Source: Winkia neuii (GTDB lineage: Bacteria > Actinomycetota > Actinomycetes > Actinomycetales > Actinomycetaceae). Taken from it: a stretch of DNA of 64,000 nt. The translations under genes and the position numbers were made by a program. Where the stretch lies: contig NZ_CP118946.1 in the NCBI RefSeq assembly GCF_029011175.1, positions 1,550,001-1,614,000 of the forward strand. Reading direction: 5' to 3'. Shown in pieces: positions 31,367-40,054 of the stretch. The notes beneath the pieces were generated by a model. That model was not told the origin of the DNA and did not search any database. It saw nothing but the letters and a program-made list of their open reading frames with translations. How positions within the stretch are numbered: the first letter of the stretch is position 1; each line of letters opens with the position of its first letter.

Positions 31367-32281
31367 TTAGATCCTCGTGTACCTAGCAAGCGAACCGAGC
31401 GATGCGAGCGCGGTGACCACGATGGCCGACAGTAGCAGCCAGGGGGAAATCCACAGCACATCGTGAGTTGTAATTAGGTCTACCCAGCGGAAGGACTCAC
31501 GGAGCCATCCCTGGATGAAGAATTGCACGCCAGCTGCCAGAGCTCCCACAGCCAAGATCGCACCGATGATGGCAGCGATCGCGCCCTCGAGCATGAACGG
31601 CAACTGGATGAACAGGTTAGATGCGCCAACCAAACGCATGATCTCGGTGCGTTTTTGCCGCAGCAACGCGCTTACTCGAATCGTGGTGGCAATGAGCAGT
31701 ACAGCCGCCAACGACATGATGCCAGCTAGCCCCCACGACAAGATGGTCGCCTTGTTTAGAACGTTGAACAGTGGCTCTACCACCTGGCGCTGGTCCTGAA
31801 CCGACTGTACCCCCGGCTGACCGGTAAGTTCGTCAGCAATAACCTGGTACTGGCGTGGATCCTTCAGCTTGACTCGGAAGGAAACGGGCAGCATATCGGC
31901 GGTAGTTGCCTCGCCAAGCGGGGTATCCCCAAGCTGCTGGCGGAATTCCTTCAACGCCTGCTGCTGATCGACGTAGTCAACATGCTGGATGAGCTTCTGC
32001 ATTTCGGCAGAGTTCAGCCGTTCTTTCACCTTGTCGATCTGCTCAGTAGAAGCCGCCTGCCCGCCGCACCCCTCAGCGGTATCAGACTGGGCACACATCG
32101 AAACGGTGACCTCAACCTTTGAATACCACTGCTTCGACATGCGGTTTACCTGCACCTGGGACAGCGCCCCAGCGCCTACGAACAGCAGCGACACGAACGT
32201 GACCAGGATGACCGAAACAGTCATAACCCAGTTGCGGAAAATACCTTTGAAAGCCTCAGAAACTACTAACCAGAAACGCAT
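31367..32281 (-). CDS. ftsX: Cell-division permease-like protein FtsX
   Basis: This 304-residue FtsX has an N-terminal transmembrane helix (about 18-42), an extracellular domain (45-170, with a CGG/Cys pair: SMCAQSD and GCGGQ), and three C-terminal helices in an FtsX-type permease domain (ILSWGLAGIMSLAAVLLIAT, LPFMLEGAIAAIIGAILAVG). It acts with FtsE to transmit ATPase movement to a periplasmic/extracellular hydrolase. ftsX lies 2 bp from the ftsE stop and abuts the M23 gene. Confidence 0.95.
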   Translation of the reverse strand: MRFWLVVSEAFKGIFRNWVMTVSVILVTFVSLLFVGAGALSQVQVNRMSKQWYSKVEVTVSMCAQSDTAEGCGGQAASTEQIDKVKERLNSAEMQKLIQHVDYVDQQQALKEFRQQLGDTPLGEATTADMLPVSFRVKLKDPRQYQVIADELTGQPGVQSVQDQRQVVEPLFNVLNKATILSWGLAGIMSLAAVLLIATTIRVSALLRQKRTEIMRLVGASNLFIQLPFMLEGAIAAIIGAILAVGALAAGVQFFIQGWLRESFRWVDLITTHDVLWISPWLLLSAIVVTALASLGSLARYTRI

Positions 32282-32283
32282 TT

Positions 32284-32973
32284 TTACCTCGTAGCTCCGT
32301 AAACGCCGTGGAGCTGATCGCGCACAATCTTCCCATCGACCAATTCGATTACTCGTTTACGCAGCGCGTCCACGATCTCGTCGTCGTGGGTTGCCATCAC
32401 TACCGTGGTGCCCGTGCGGTTGATGCGATCCAGCAATCGCATAATTCCAATGGACGTAGTCGGATCCAGGTTGCCCGTGGGCTCGTCTGCTAGCAGTAGC
32501 AGCGGACGGTTGACCATCGCCCTCGCTATAGCCACACGCTGCTGTTCGCCACCGGAAAGCTGGTGCGGATACCGCTTGCCTTTACCTTCCAAGCCAACCA
32601 TCTCTAGCACTTCGGGGACCTCGGTCTTAACGGTGTGGCGCGGCTTGCCAATCACCTGCAGTGCAAGCGCAACATTGTCGAAGACGGTCTTGTTATCCAA
32701 GAGGGCGAAATCCTGGAACACCGTGCCGATCTGGCGGCGCAACTGCGGCACCCGCCAGCTAGAAAGAGTAGTAACATCCTTACCTGCCACGAACAGGTGC
32801 CCCGAAGTGGGGCGCAAAGAACGCAGAACCAGGTTCAGGAACGTAGATTTGCCAGAGCCGGACTGGCCCACAAGAAAGACAAACTCGCCCTTGTCGATCT
32901 GCACCGAAATGTCATCCAAAGCTGGCCTTGCACCACGCTTATAGACCATCGAGACATTGTCGAAGGTAATCAT
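32284..32973 (-). CDS. ftsE: Cell-division ATP-binding protein FtsE
   Basis: This is a 229-residue ABC ATPase with Walker [14 protein letters not shown]-loop, signature [16 protein letters not shown] and Walker [15 protein letters not shown] use ATG 32973 because GGAG sits 8 bp upstream and the protein then begins [14 protein letters not shown], as FtsE proteins do; the longer frame to 33021 adds 16 non-homologous residues. It drives FtsX and the downstream M23 hydrolase. Confidence 0.96.
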   Translation of the reverse strand: MITFDNVSMVYKRGARPALDDISVQIDKGEFVFLVGQSGSGKSTFLNLVLRSLRPTSGHLFVAGKDVTTLSSWRVPQLRRQIGTVFQDFALLDNKTVFDNVALALQVIGKPRHTVKTEVPEVLEMVGLEGKGKRYPHQLSGGEQQRVAIARAMVNRPLLLLADEPTGNLDPTTSIGIMRLLDRINRTGTTVVMATHDDEIVDALRKRVIELVDGKIVRDQLHGVYGATR

Positions 32974-33083
32974 TGGTCTCCGGTTCGTTGACGGCACTGA
33001 CGCATCTAGGCTAAAGCGCAAGTCTCGCTTTATGCCTTAGACACGCAGGTATCGCAGATTCCGAAGCAGATCTAACAGGATGA

Positions 33084-34199
33084 TTATTCGGACTTCTGTC
33101 CTTTACGCCAGCGAATCCCCGCATCGATGAAACCATCTAGGTCTCCGTCAAAGACGCTGGTGGGATTACCCGACTCGTAGTTGGTGCGCAGATCCTTGAC
33201 CATCTGGAAGGGCTGCAAAACGTAGGAACGCATCTGGTCGCCCCAGGAAGCCTTCACATCCCCCTTCAATTCATCGCGTTTCGCCTTTTCCTCTTCCTGG
33301 CGTAGCGCTAGCAGGCGGGACTGCAACACCCGCAAAGCCGAAGCCCTATTCTGAATCTGCGATTTCTCGTCTTGCATTGACACGACGATGCCCGTCGGCA
33401 AGTGCGTCATGCGGACCGCTGAGTCAGTAGTGTTCACCGACTGGCCGCCCGGCCCGGAGGAGCGGAAGACATCCACCTTCAAGTCCGAATCAGGAATGTC
33501 AATGTGGTCAGTAGATTCAATCAAAGGAATGACTTCCACCGCAGCAAACGAGGTCTGCCGCCTGCCTTGGTTGTCAAAGGGGCTAATGCGCACCAGGCGG
33601 TGGGTGCCGCCCTCAACAGAAAGACGCCCGTACGCGTATGGCTCATTGACTTGGAAGGTAGCGGACTTAATGCCAGCTTCTTCGGCGTAGGAAGTATCCA
33701 TCACCTTGTAGGAATAGCCGTGCCGTTCCGCCCACCGGGTGTACATGCGTAGCAGCATCTGAGCAAAATCAGCAGCGTCAACACCGCCCGCACCAGAGCG
33801 GATGGTTACCACCGCCGAACGTTCGTCGTATTCGCCAGACATGAGCGTGCGGATTTCCAGCTCGCTAAGGTCCTTATCCAAGGCGGCAAGATCTGCCTGG
33901 GCCTCCTCGTGGAGCAGCTGGCGTTCTTCGCCCTCGGATTCTTCGGCAAGTTCGAACATTGCCTGAGTATCTTCGAGCCGGTGTTCCATCTTTTGCACCC
34001 GCTCCAATTCTGACTGCGCATGCGACAGCTTCGAAGTGACTGCCTGCGCCTTCTCTTGGTCATCCCAAAGATCCGGAGCCGCCGCTTCCTCGGAAAGCTT
34101 GGCTATTTTGGCACGCAACGCGTCGAGGTCGGTAACCGCCTCGATCTCGCCAAGCTTGTGCCGCAGTTTCTCTAGTTCTTCAGAATAATCAATAGCCAC
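33084..34199 (-). CDS. prfB: Peptide chain release factor 2
   Basis: RF2 terminates translation at UGA and UAA. The protein (about 371 aa) has the SPF anticodon-like tripeptide in RISPFDNQ and the GGQ catalytic motif in [16 protein letters not shown]. There is no programmed frameshift: the N-terminal part is in frame. The start is uncertain. GTG at 34199 has GGAGG ending one base before it, too close, whereas ATT at 34193 is 7 nt from the same GGAGG; TTG at 34226 has no ribosome-binding site. It is 37 bp downstream of the last Tad gene and upstream of ftsE, all on the minus strand. Confidence 0.94.
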   Translation of the reverse strand: MAIDYSEELEKLRHKLGEIEAVTDLDALRAKIAKLSEEAAAPDLWDDQEKAQAVTSKLSHAQSELERVQKMEHRLEDTQAMFELAEESEGEERQLLHEEAQADLAALDKDLSELEIRTLMSGEYDERSAVVTIRSGAGGVDAADFAQMLLRMYTRWAERHGYSYKVMDTSYAEEAGIKSATFQVNEPYAYGRLSVEGGTHRLVRISPFDNQGRRQTSFAAVEVIPLIESTDHIDIPDSDLKVDVFRSSGPGGQSVNTTDSAVRMTHLPTGIVVSMQDEKSQIQNRASALRVLQSRLLALRQEEEKAKRDELKGDVKASWGDQMRSYVLQPFQMVKDLRTNYESGNPTSVFDGDLDGFIDAGIRWRKGQKSE

Positions 34200-34235
34200 C
34201 CCTCCAGGGTAAAGCACAACTGCCAAAAAGCCGCA

Positions 34236-34682
34236 TCAATCAGAAACAATCCTCGCAGTCGAAGTGGCATTTAGCCTGACTGTCGGGGCAATATTTCTAA
34301 GCGCAGGTGGTAAAAACCTCAACTCGCCTTGGGCTGATAGGTGCACTCGGGCTAGCTCTGGTTCTGGCAGGTCTACATCTAGAACCCGAGGGCGACGTAG
34401 GCGGGTGCGCAGCGCAAACTCTGCCTTTGCCTGCCTCATCACTCGTGCCCGCACTAGCTGTCGCGACAATACAGGACGCCCTGGGTTGCGTCCCTGGTAG
34501 TACTCCGAGGCGGAAACGCTCTGGGTAGAACTGGAAGCCAACGTGTCGGCCGCGGCTACCAGCTGTTTTTGCTGCAAGTACAGGGTAGAGACGGAGGCCG
34601 TTCCAAAAATTACCAGCATGATCAGAACCGCAAAGCCTATCGACAGCACAAGGATGCGTCCCTCTTCGCGTTGCCGACGCAT
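34236..34682 (-). CDS. TadG-like pilus assembly protein (Rv3654c-type)
   Basis: This 148-residue protein has one N-terminal membrane segment (ILVLSIGFAVLIMLVIFGTA) preceded by REEG, then an extracytoplasmic region. The pattern REEGR, hydrophobic helix and LYLQQKQLVAAADTLA is the pseudopilin-like, TadG-associated family that closes actinobacterial Tad operons. Its start overlaps the preceding TadE-like stop by 1 bp (TAATG). Confidence 0.75.
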   Translation of the reverse strand: MRRQREEGRILVLSIGFAVLIMLVIFGTASVSTLYLQQKQLVAAADTLASSSTQSVSASEYYQGRNPGRPVLSRQLVRARVMRQAKAEFALRTRLRRPRVLDVDLPEPELARVHLSAQGELRFLPPALRNIAPTVRLNATSTARIVSD

Positions 34683-35092
34683 TATTCGTACCCATCCCTA
34701 GGGATTGACACGCTGCCACCGGCCGAGACCGGCACACTGGTATCGATTGCCTTCCCAATAATGGCGGGGACCCCAGGCAGTGTTACGCGGGCGCTCACCT
34801 TCACACTGGCTGTCTTTCCTGGGCGACACTGCCCGTCCTCGCAGGCAACAACTACCTGAGGACGAGCCTTCAATCCCTGATCCCCGAATGCCATCTTCGC
34901 TACTGCCTCGAGCTCACCCGCCTTGCCAGCGCCTACTGCCAGGGCGCGCGAAACTTCCCGGACCGAAGATTCCGCAGCAAAAGACGCGCTTTCCAGCGTG
35001 GCAACGATCAAGATCAATTGGATGAGCGGCAGCAGCAATACGAGCGTGACCCCAATGAACTCGATTGTTACGTCTCCTCTTTCAGAACACAT
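34682..35092 (-). CDS. TadE-like pseudopilin
   Basis: This 136-residue TadE-family minor pilin has SERGDVTIEFIGVTLVLLLP at the N-terminus, the prepilin-like charge-then-hydrophobic pattern with Glu at the canonical place (TIEF). A beta-rich extracellular domain with two cysteines (ACEDGQC) follows. It overlaps its neighbours at both ends (11 bp and 1 bp), within the Tad operon. Confidence 0.82.
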   Translation of the reverse strand: MCSERGDVTIEFIGVTLVLLLPLIQLILIVATLESASFAAESSVREVSRALAVGAGKAGELEAVAKMAFGDQGLKARPQVVVACEDGQCRPGKTASVKVSARVTLPGVPAIIGKAIDTSVPVSAGGSVSIPRDGYE

Positions 35093-35489
35093 GCACGGGC
35101 TCCTCTACCAGTGAGCGCCCGGTGAGGGTCATGCCAGCGGATGGTCCCCAGGGGCCAATCAGCGGCAAAGCGACCCGCACCTTAGCCACTATCATCCGTC
35201 TGCCCGCAACTGGAGCGGCCTGCTTCGAAAAAGAAACCTTTGAGACGCGCACTCCAGGTGCTCCCATTTGGAGCATTTGCCGCACCCGCATCTCGCCTTC
35301 AGCGGAAGAAGCACCGTACAGGGCCGCCCTCCGTGCCCCTTCGCCCGCCGCATCTATACCAATTGCACGGACGTGCAATACGAGTGCCAATTGCAACAGC
35401 GCAAAGACAACTGCGAGTAGTAAGGCGCTGATCATCACAAAGGAAGCAATAGCTGACCCTTGCTCACGATCCGTTGGGAAACTAGCCAA
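35082..35489 (-). CDS. TadE-like pseudopilin
   Basis: This 135-residue protein has a short polar N-terminus (TDREQGSAIASFVMISALLL), one transmembrane helix and an extracytoplasmic domain (HVRAIGIDAAGEGARRAALYG is a typical TadE stretch). The start is TTG 35489, overlapping the last codons of the small Flp-like gene by 8 bp. It is the second minor pseudopilin of the operon. Confidence 0.8.
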   Translation of the reverse strand: MASFPTDREQGSAIASFVMISALLLAVVFALLQLALVLHVRAIGIDAAGEGARRAALYGASSAEGEMRVRQMLQMGAPGVRVSKVSFSKQAAPVAGRRMIVAKVRVALPLIGPWGPSAGMTLTGRSLVEEPVHVF

Positions 35490-35658
35490 TTGTGATCATA
35501 GAAATGGCGCGCTCAAAGAGGGCCTTTAGCTGCGGTCCAGCCAGCCCCCAGATCATCATGACTAATCCGGCAGTCATCACGGTGACCATAACCCAGCCGG
35601 GCACGTCGCCTCGCTCGCTCCGCCACGGGCGCAAGTTCTTGAGTTTTCTAGTTCCCAT
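35482..35658 (-). CDS. Small Flp-like pilin candidate (58 aa)
   Basis: This small gene lies between tadC and the TadE-like genes, with an ATG at 35658 and TAG at 35482. The protein has a basic N-terminus (MGTRKLKNLRPWRSERGD), one hydrophobic helix (VPGWVMVTVMTAGLVMMIWG) and a short amphipathic tail LKALFERAISMI. Size, layout and position fit the Flp major pilin of Tad systems, whose tail is often LxxLFxxIxxxL. It lacks the Glu expected at +5 after a Gly cleavage site, so processing may be unusual. It is 3 bp from the tadC stop. Confidence 0.7.
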   Translation of the reverse strand: MGTRKLKNLRPWRSERGDVPGWVMVTVMTAGLVMMIWGLAGPQLKALFERAISMITIG

Positions 35659-35661
35659 TTT

Positions 35662-36546
35662 CTATTCCAATCTGAGTGCTAGTAGCCCCGGGTAAAGGGC
35701 AAATAGGACAACTTGGGGAAGGATCACAAACACCACGGGGAGCAGCATTGCGATCTCTCGTTTTCCGCCCTCTTCCAGAAGCATTTTTCTGGACTGAGCA
35801 CGGCAATCTGCCGCCTGCGCGCGCAACACAGGAGCAAGTGGAGTGCCACGTTCTACCGCGGTAATGGTGGCGTCAACCAGTCTGGAAAGCGGCTGCGAGT
35901 CATTGGCTGCTGAGATCTGAGAGAGCGCCCTCGACATGGGTAGGCCCGCCTTCACGGCTCGCGTTGCCCGCCCAAATTCCTGGCCGACGATGCCGGAGGC
36001 GGAAGCAGCTACCCTCTCTAGCGCCGCAGCCAACCCCTCCCCTGCTCCTACGGCAAGGGCAAGCAGCTCGGCAGCATCGGGCAGCTGCATGTTGAGCAGG
36101 CGCTGGTAGTTTTTCGCCTGGCTAGTCAGGTATCGGTCCCGGGCTAGTCCTCCGCCGATCGCGCCCAAGGCTATAAACAATATTGAAAACGGAATGGGAA
36201 CCCTGCGAAGGGTGACCGCCGCGATCGCGACACCCATACCCAGCGCTGCCCCGCACCCTGCCCAAAGGCCTTGGCTGCGTCGAAAAGATGCCAACGTCTG
36301 ACGGCCTCCGAGCTGCCTCAGCCGCCGCGTCACCGACTGGTTGGTGGAGCCGGCGCTGTTCAGTAGGGATTTAGCCCACTCCCCGGCTGCGTAGAGAAGC
36401 TGTGTAAGGAAGCTGGCATTCTTCTTTGAGGGCGACAGGTAGGCACTGACCCGAGACATCAGCGTGGCCCTTCCGGCCTCGTACCACCACCACAGGCAGA
36501 TGGTTCCCAAGGCAAATGCGATGCCTACTGCTACCCCCGAGCTCAT
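35662..36546 (-). CDS. tadC: Type II secretion system F family protein TadC
   Basis: This 294-residue inner-membrane platform protein has membrane helices at about residues 3-22, 98-130 and the C-terminus (LLPVVFVILPQVVLFALYPG), and the cytoplasmic T2SSF domain (LPDAAELLALAVGAGEGLAAALERV, RGTPLAPVLRAQAADCRAQ). I use ATG 36546, which overlaps the tadB stop by 4 bp. It forms the platform with TadB for the TadA ATPase. Confidence 0.88.
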   Translation of the reverse strand: MSSGVAVGIAFALGTICLWWWYEAGRATLMSRVSAYLSPSKKNASFLTQLLYAAGEWAKSLLNSAGSTNQSVTRRLRQLGGRQTLASFRRSQGLWAGCGAALGMGVAIAAVTLRRVPIPFSILFIALGAIGGGLARDRYLTSQAKNYQRLLNMQLPDAAELLALAVGAGEGLAAALERVAASASGIVGQEFGRATRAVKAGLPMSRALSQISAANDSQPLSRLVDATITAVERGTPLAPVLRAQAADCRAQSRKMLLEEGGKREIAMLLPVVFVILPQVVLFALYPGLLALRLE

Positions 36547-37391
36547 GCGAGCGTCCTCTGATCTTTTGGCAGTGCCGCGATCTTTACCATGGCCCAATAC
36601 GCCAACGCCGACATGAGCGCACCGGCGACCAGCACCGCTGCCCCTTTAGCGCTTTGATAGGCGTGCGCAGCGCTCGGTTCTAAGCACATGAGGGCGACCA
36701 CTATCCAGGGCGCCACTACGGCTAATCGAGCCCCATTAACCGTCCATGATTGCCGTGCCTCTAGTTCGCCACGGGTTCGCGAGTCCTCGCGAAGCAGGTG
36801 GGCCAGTGACCGCAACAATTCAGATAGGTCAGATCCGCCAACTGTGTGGGATATGCGCAAGGCCTCGACGATTCGATCCCCAACCGGATCTGCCAACCGC
36901 TCTTTTAGCAGGGTCAGCGCCTCGTCGAATTTGCCGCTCGCGGCCAGGTCAGAAGCAAAAGCTTCCATGTAGGGACGCAGCACTTCGGGGCCCTTGCTCC
37001 CGAGGGCGATCAAGGTATCAGGCAGCGCCATTCCGGCACTGATGCCCGAGATCATGTCGTCGATAACGTCCGGCCACACCGCGCGACGCGCAGCTTGAAT
37101 CCGCTTGCTACGCAATCGCAGCAAGAACGTGGGAAGCCCGCCAACGCCGAGCGCAATGATGAGCGCTACGATCCACGTCTGAGTCAGGGCCGCAACCAGG
37201 ATCAAGACTGCAAGGCCAGCGCCGAGGCAGGCAAGAATGTATTGGGTGGAGCTGACGTTTCTTATTTCGGCAGCCTTGAGTAGTTGTGCGACTTTCCCGT
37301 TATGTTTCTGCCTCTTCGGCAATGCAGTAGTTTGCGATAGATAGACCAGGATTATGCCTACCCCTAGAAAGAAGCCAACCACCACTCCCAT
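36543..37391 (-). CDS. tadB: Type II secretion system F family protein TadB
   Basis: This 282-residue membrane platform protein has N-terminal transmembrane helices (VVGFFLGVGIILVYLSQ and a pair at about 55-90), a cytoplasmic T2SSF domain (PDVIDDMISGISAGMALPDT, VEALRISHTVGGSDLSELLR) and C-terminal helices. It starts at ATG 37391 immediately after the tadA stop and overlaps tadC, so tadA-B-C are one translational unit. Confidence 0.88.
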   Translation of the reverse strand: MGVVVGFFLGVGIILVYLSQTTALPKRQKHNGKVAQLLKAAEIRNVSSTQYILACLGAGLAVLILVAALTQTWIVALIIALGVGGLPTFLLRLRSKRIQAARRAVWPDVIDDMISGISAGMALPDTLIALGSKGPEVLRPYMEAFASDLAASGKFDEALTLLKERLADPVGDRIVEALRISHTVGGSDLSELLRSLAHLLREDSRTRGELEARQSWTVNGARLAVVAPWIVVALMCLEPSAAHAYQSAKGAAVLVAGALMSALAYWAMVKIAALPKDQRTLA

Positions 37392-38600
37392 CTACGCCAC
37401 CGCCAATAGCGAAGAGAGGTCTAAACCTGCGGCAGCAAATCGCTCGTGTGCATCTAAAGTACCGTTTGCGCGGCTAAGGCGCCCGCCACGCAAGGCAAAG
37501 AGCGTGTTTGCTTCTACGACGCCGCCCTCAACACGACCGGTAACGGCATCGATGTGGTCGATTCGGCGGACTCCTTTGTGGTCCATTGCTACGTGCACCA
37601 CCAAGTCCAAAGCCTTGGCAACTGTGGGCACCACGAATCCTTCGGTAACGTTAGGGCCCGCCAGCAGTGGCAGAACCGTTAGTTTCGACAGGGCTTCGCG
37701 AGCAGAGTTGGCGTGGATCGTACACATGCCGGGAATGCCGGAATTGAGGGCGATTAGCAAGTCGAGGGCTTCCGCAGAGCGCACCTCGCCAATGATTAAA
37801 TTCGTGGGGCGCATACGCAGCGCCTCTTTTACTAGGTGCCGTAGCGTGACCTCGCCAGAGCCATCCAAGTTTGCTGGGCGAGTTTGCATGGCAACGCAGT
37901 CTCGGGCTGACAGGTCCAACTCAAAAACTTCTTCGCAGGTAACTACCCGCGCGGTCGCAGGCATGCCGCCAGCCAACGCTCGAAGTACCGTGGTTTTACC
38001 CGCGCCCACCGCACCCGAGACGAGGATGTTCATGCCGGACAAGACAGCTGCGTCTAGAAACTGGGCCACCTGCGGGGTGAGCATCCCTAGTTTTACCAAT
38101 TCGTTGATTCGGCGCGCTTTGGCTACGTGTTTACGGATGTTCACCGACCAGTGATGCGCCGCAACCGGCGGAATCACTGCGTGCAGCCTTTCCCCAGATG
38201 AAAGCTGCGCATCCACAAACGGGGAAGACAGATCCAGGCGACGCCCAGAAGCGCGGAGCATTCGTTCTACCAGTTCACGTACTTCTGCGTCCGTAAGAAT
38301 TACCGTTGTTAGTTCGGACTTTCCGTCCTTAGCCACAAACACTCTAGAGGGCGAGTCAATCCATATTTCTTCGACAGTTGGATCATCTAAGAATTTTTGT
38401 AGTGGCCCAATTCCGCAGAACTTATCTATTAGCTGTTCTACCAGGTCGTCATGGTCTTCCGGAAGAACGTTTTCACAATTATCAACCTGGATTTCGATGA
38501 TCTTGCGGGCGCCCTCGAAATCCGCAGCAGGATCGACCGCAGAATCTGAGAGGGCCTGTTGCACCTGCTTCATGAGAGCAGTTGGCACCGTTGTCACCAC
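37392..38600 (-). CDS. tadA: TadA/CpaF-type secretion ATPase
   Basis: This 402-residue hexameric ATPase powers Tad pilus assembly or secretion. It has the CpaF N-terminal domain (FCGIGPLQKFLDDPTVEEIW), Walker A SGAVGAGKTTVLRAL (about residue 195), Asp box CEEVFELDL, Walker B LIIGEVRSAEALDLLIALNS and His box GMCTIHANSARE. The start is GTG 38600 with AGGA 9 nt upstream. No TadZ/CpaE-type localisation ATPase precedes it, and no prepilin peptidase is in the window. Confidence 0.93.
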   Translation of the reverse strand: MVTTVPTALMKQVQQALSDSAVDPAADFEGARKIIEIQVDNCENVLPEDHDDLVEQLIDKFCGIGPLQKFLDDPTVEEIWIDSPSRVFVAKDGKSELTTVILTDAEVRELVERMLRASGRRLDLSSPFVDAQLSSGERLHAVIPPVAAHHWSVNIRKHVAKARRINELVKLGMLTPQVAQFLDAAVLSGMNILVSGAVGAGKTTVLRALAGGMPATARVVTCEEVFELDLSARDCVAMQTRPANLDGSGEVTLRHLVKEALRMRPTNLIIGEVRSAEALDLLIALNSGIPGMCTIHANSAREALSKLTVLPLLAGPNVTEGFVVPTVAKALDLVVHVAMDHKGVRRIDHIDAVTGRVEGGVVEANTLFALRGGRLSRANGTLDAHERFAAAGLDLSSLLAVA

Positions 38601-38848
38601 AAACTCATTCCTGTAGGAATTGCTTTACGTTCAGAGAATACTTTACACATTATGATTTTTCACGAGAGATGACAAAATCTGTGGATAACTTTTTATTTTG
38701 CCCGATAACGCGCATATGTACTTCTAATTTTATCTTCACAAATTTTTCATTTTGCTTTAACATTTATCGCAACCTTTGCAGGCACAACCTCTTTCATTAG
38801 CCGTTTCAATCGCTGCTTTGGAAGGCGCCTTCGCGTAAGGTAGAAGCC
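38601..38848. other. AT-rich divergent intergenic region with a DnaA-box-like site
   Basis: About 250 bp of AT-rich DNA lie between divergent tadA and the phosphotransferase-like gene, so both promoters are here. A perfect reverse DnaA box TGTGGATAA is at 38680-38688. No gene of useful length is seen. Confidence 0.5.
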
Positions 38849-39922
38849 GTGAACGAGCGAGTACGACTTACCCTGGCTGCCCTTGCTACGGCTGCCTTGC
38901 CCGACCGCGATTTTGTGGCGGTAAGCGGGCAAGCTGTATCCAGTGGCGACATAACTAGGGTCAACGTCGTTGACTCCACCGGCGCCAAGTGGACTCTGGC
39001 TCGCCCGGACACCGAGGCCGCAGGCGCAGAAATCATTGGCCAACTCTCGGTCTTACAGCTTCTACTCGAGGCGAAAAAAGAAGGAAAGATATCTTTTGCC
39101 GTCCCCGCTCCAGCCGGATGGGCACCGCTACTAAGCGGCGGGAAAGCAGTCATTTACCCTGCTTTCGAGGGCGCCCACCTGGACGAAGCCAATCTTTCTG
39201 ACGAGCAGGCGAAAGCCTTCGGAGACGCCATCGCGCAGCTTCATCAGCTGCCGACAAGCCTGTTCACGGCGCAGGGGTTACCAACTTTCACGGCTGAGGA
39301 ATGCCGCAATCGGCTACTTGCCGACCTCGACGAAGCAGCCCCCGCCAGAGTCGTGCCAAAACGACTCTGGCACCGCTGGGAAGAGATGCTAGAGAACGTT
39401 TCTTGGTGGCGCTTCACTCCCCGCTTCGTGCATGGCTCACTCGGTCCTGATTCCCTTCTTTTCGAGGGCGGCCGCATTAGCGCCATGCAAGATCTCTCCG
39501 CCGCCCATGTCGGGGACCCGGCGCGTGACTTTTCCTGGCTTAGCGCCATAGCTTCGGAACAGCAAAACGAGGTAGCTCTTGCCGCATACCGAGGCGCCAC
39601 CCCTGACCCGCACTTCCGCGAGCGCGCAGACTTAGATTCCGAGCTGGCGTTGGTGCGGTGGTTGCTCCATGGCATGCACAGGAAGGATATCCAGGTAATT
39701 GAGGACGCTCGGCAGATGCTTCGCGACCTTGCCGATTTGGTGCTGGACAATCCTGACCCGCGCGAATCAGTTTCGGCAGCTTTCGAGGACGCTTCCCCCG
39801 TAATCGGCACGCCTGTCGTTGAGGAGGAGGCACCGAAGGAAGCCGGCGCCGATACCACCGTGATCCCCTTTGAACAGCTAGTTGAAGAGGGCCACATAGA
39901 ACCCGAAAGTGACCAAGACTAA
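38849..39922 (+). CDS. Aminoglycoside phosphotransferase-fold protein, catalytic Asp missing
   Basis: This 357-residue protein has the APH/choline-kinase fold: an N-lobe without a clear nucleotide loop, IYPAFEGAHLDEANLSD, then VHGSLGPDSLLFEGGRISAM followed by QDLSAAHVGDPARDFSWL. In active family members the first of these is HGDLHPGN, with Asp as catalytic base. Here it is HGS, and the Asn of HPGN is also replaced by Ser. The metal-binding Asp (QDLS) and GDPARD remain. It may be a pseudokinase. The last 60 residues are acidic and Pro/Glu-rich. The protein is often found beside adnAB in actinobacteria, so a DNA-related partner role is possible. Confidence 0.78.
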   Translation: MNERVRLTLAALATAALPDRDFVAVSGQAVSSGDITRVNVVDSTGAKWTLARPDTEAAGAEIIGQLSVLQLLLEAKKEGKISFAVPAPAGWAPLLSGGKAVIYPAFEGAHLDEANLSDEQAKAFGDAIAQLHQLPTSLFTAQGLPTFTAEECRNRLLADLDEAAPARVVPKRLWHRWEEMLENVSWWRFTPRFVHGSLGPDSLLFEGGRISAMQDLSAAHVGDPARDFSWLSAIASEQQNEVALAAYRGATPDPHFRERADLDSELALVRWLLHGMHRKDIQVIEDARQMLRDLADLVLDNPDPRESVSAAFEDASPVIGTPVVEEEAPKEAGADTTVIPFEQLVEEGHIEPESDQD

Positions 39923-39933
39923 ACCAGTCTCCC

Positions 39934-39963
39934 TTGACGCTGCGCCCTCAATAGAACTATAGT
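39934..39963 (+). promoter_or_regulatory. Strong sigma70-type promoter
   Basis: TTGACG (39934-39939) and TATAGT (39958-39963) are separated by 18 bp, the best-looking promoter in the window. The start would be near 39970, giving an 85-nt leader before the TTG at 40055. A CGCCCTC heptamer lies in the spacer. Confidence 0.65.
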
Positions 39964-39969
39964 AGACTG

Positions 39970-40054
39970 CTTGTGGTTGGACATGGGTTCAACCAGGAAG
40001 TCCCGGCCCAAACAACGAGGCCCCTTCCGAATATAGGAAAGAGGAGTATCTAAA
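39970..40054 (+). promoter_or_regulatory. Structured 5' leader with competing hairpins
   Basis: Stem 1: TGGTTG (39974-39979) with CAACCA (39990-39995). Stem 2: GGAAG (39996-40000) with CTTCC (40024-40028), enclosing GGCC/GGCC (40005-40008 with 40019-40022). The same TTCC (40025-40028) can instead pair with GGAA (40036-40039), which is next to the ribosome-binding AGGAG at 40041-40045. These two pairings exclude each other, as in a riboswitch or protein-binding switch controlling access to the start. I do not recognise a known class. Confidence 0.45.

Noticed and set aside
38601-38848. AT-rich region with a DnaA box as a possible replication origin
   Set aside because: Only one perfect box, no cluster, and no dnaA, dnaN, gyrB, rpmH or parAB nearby.
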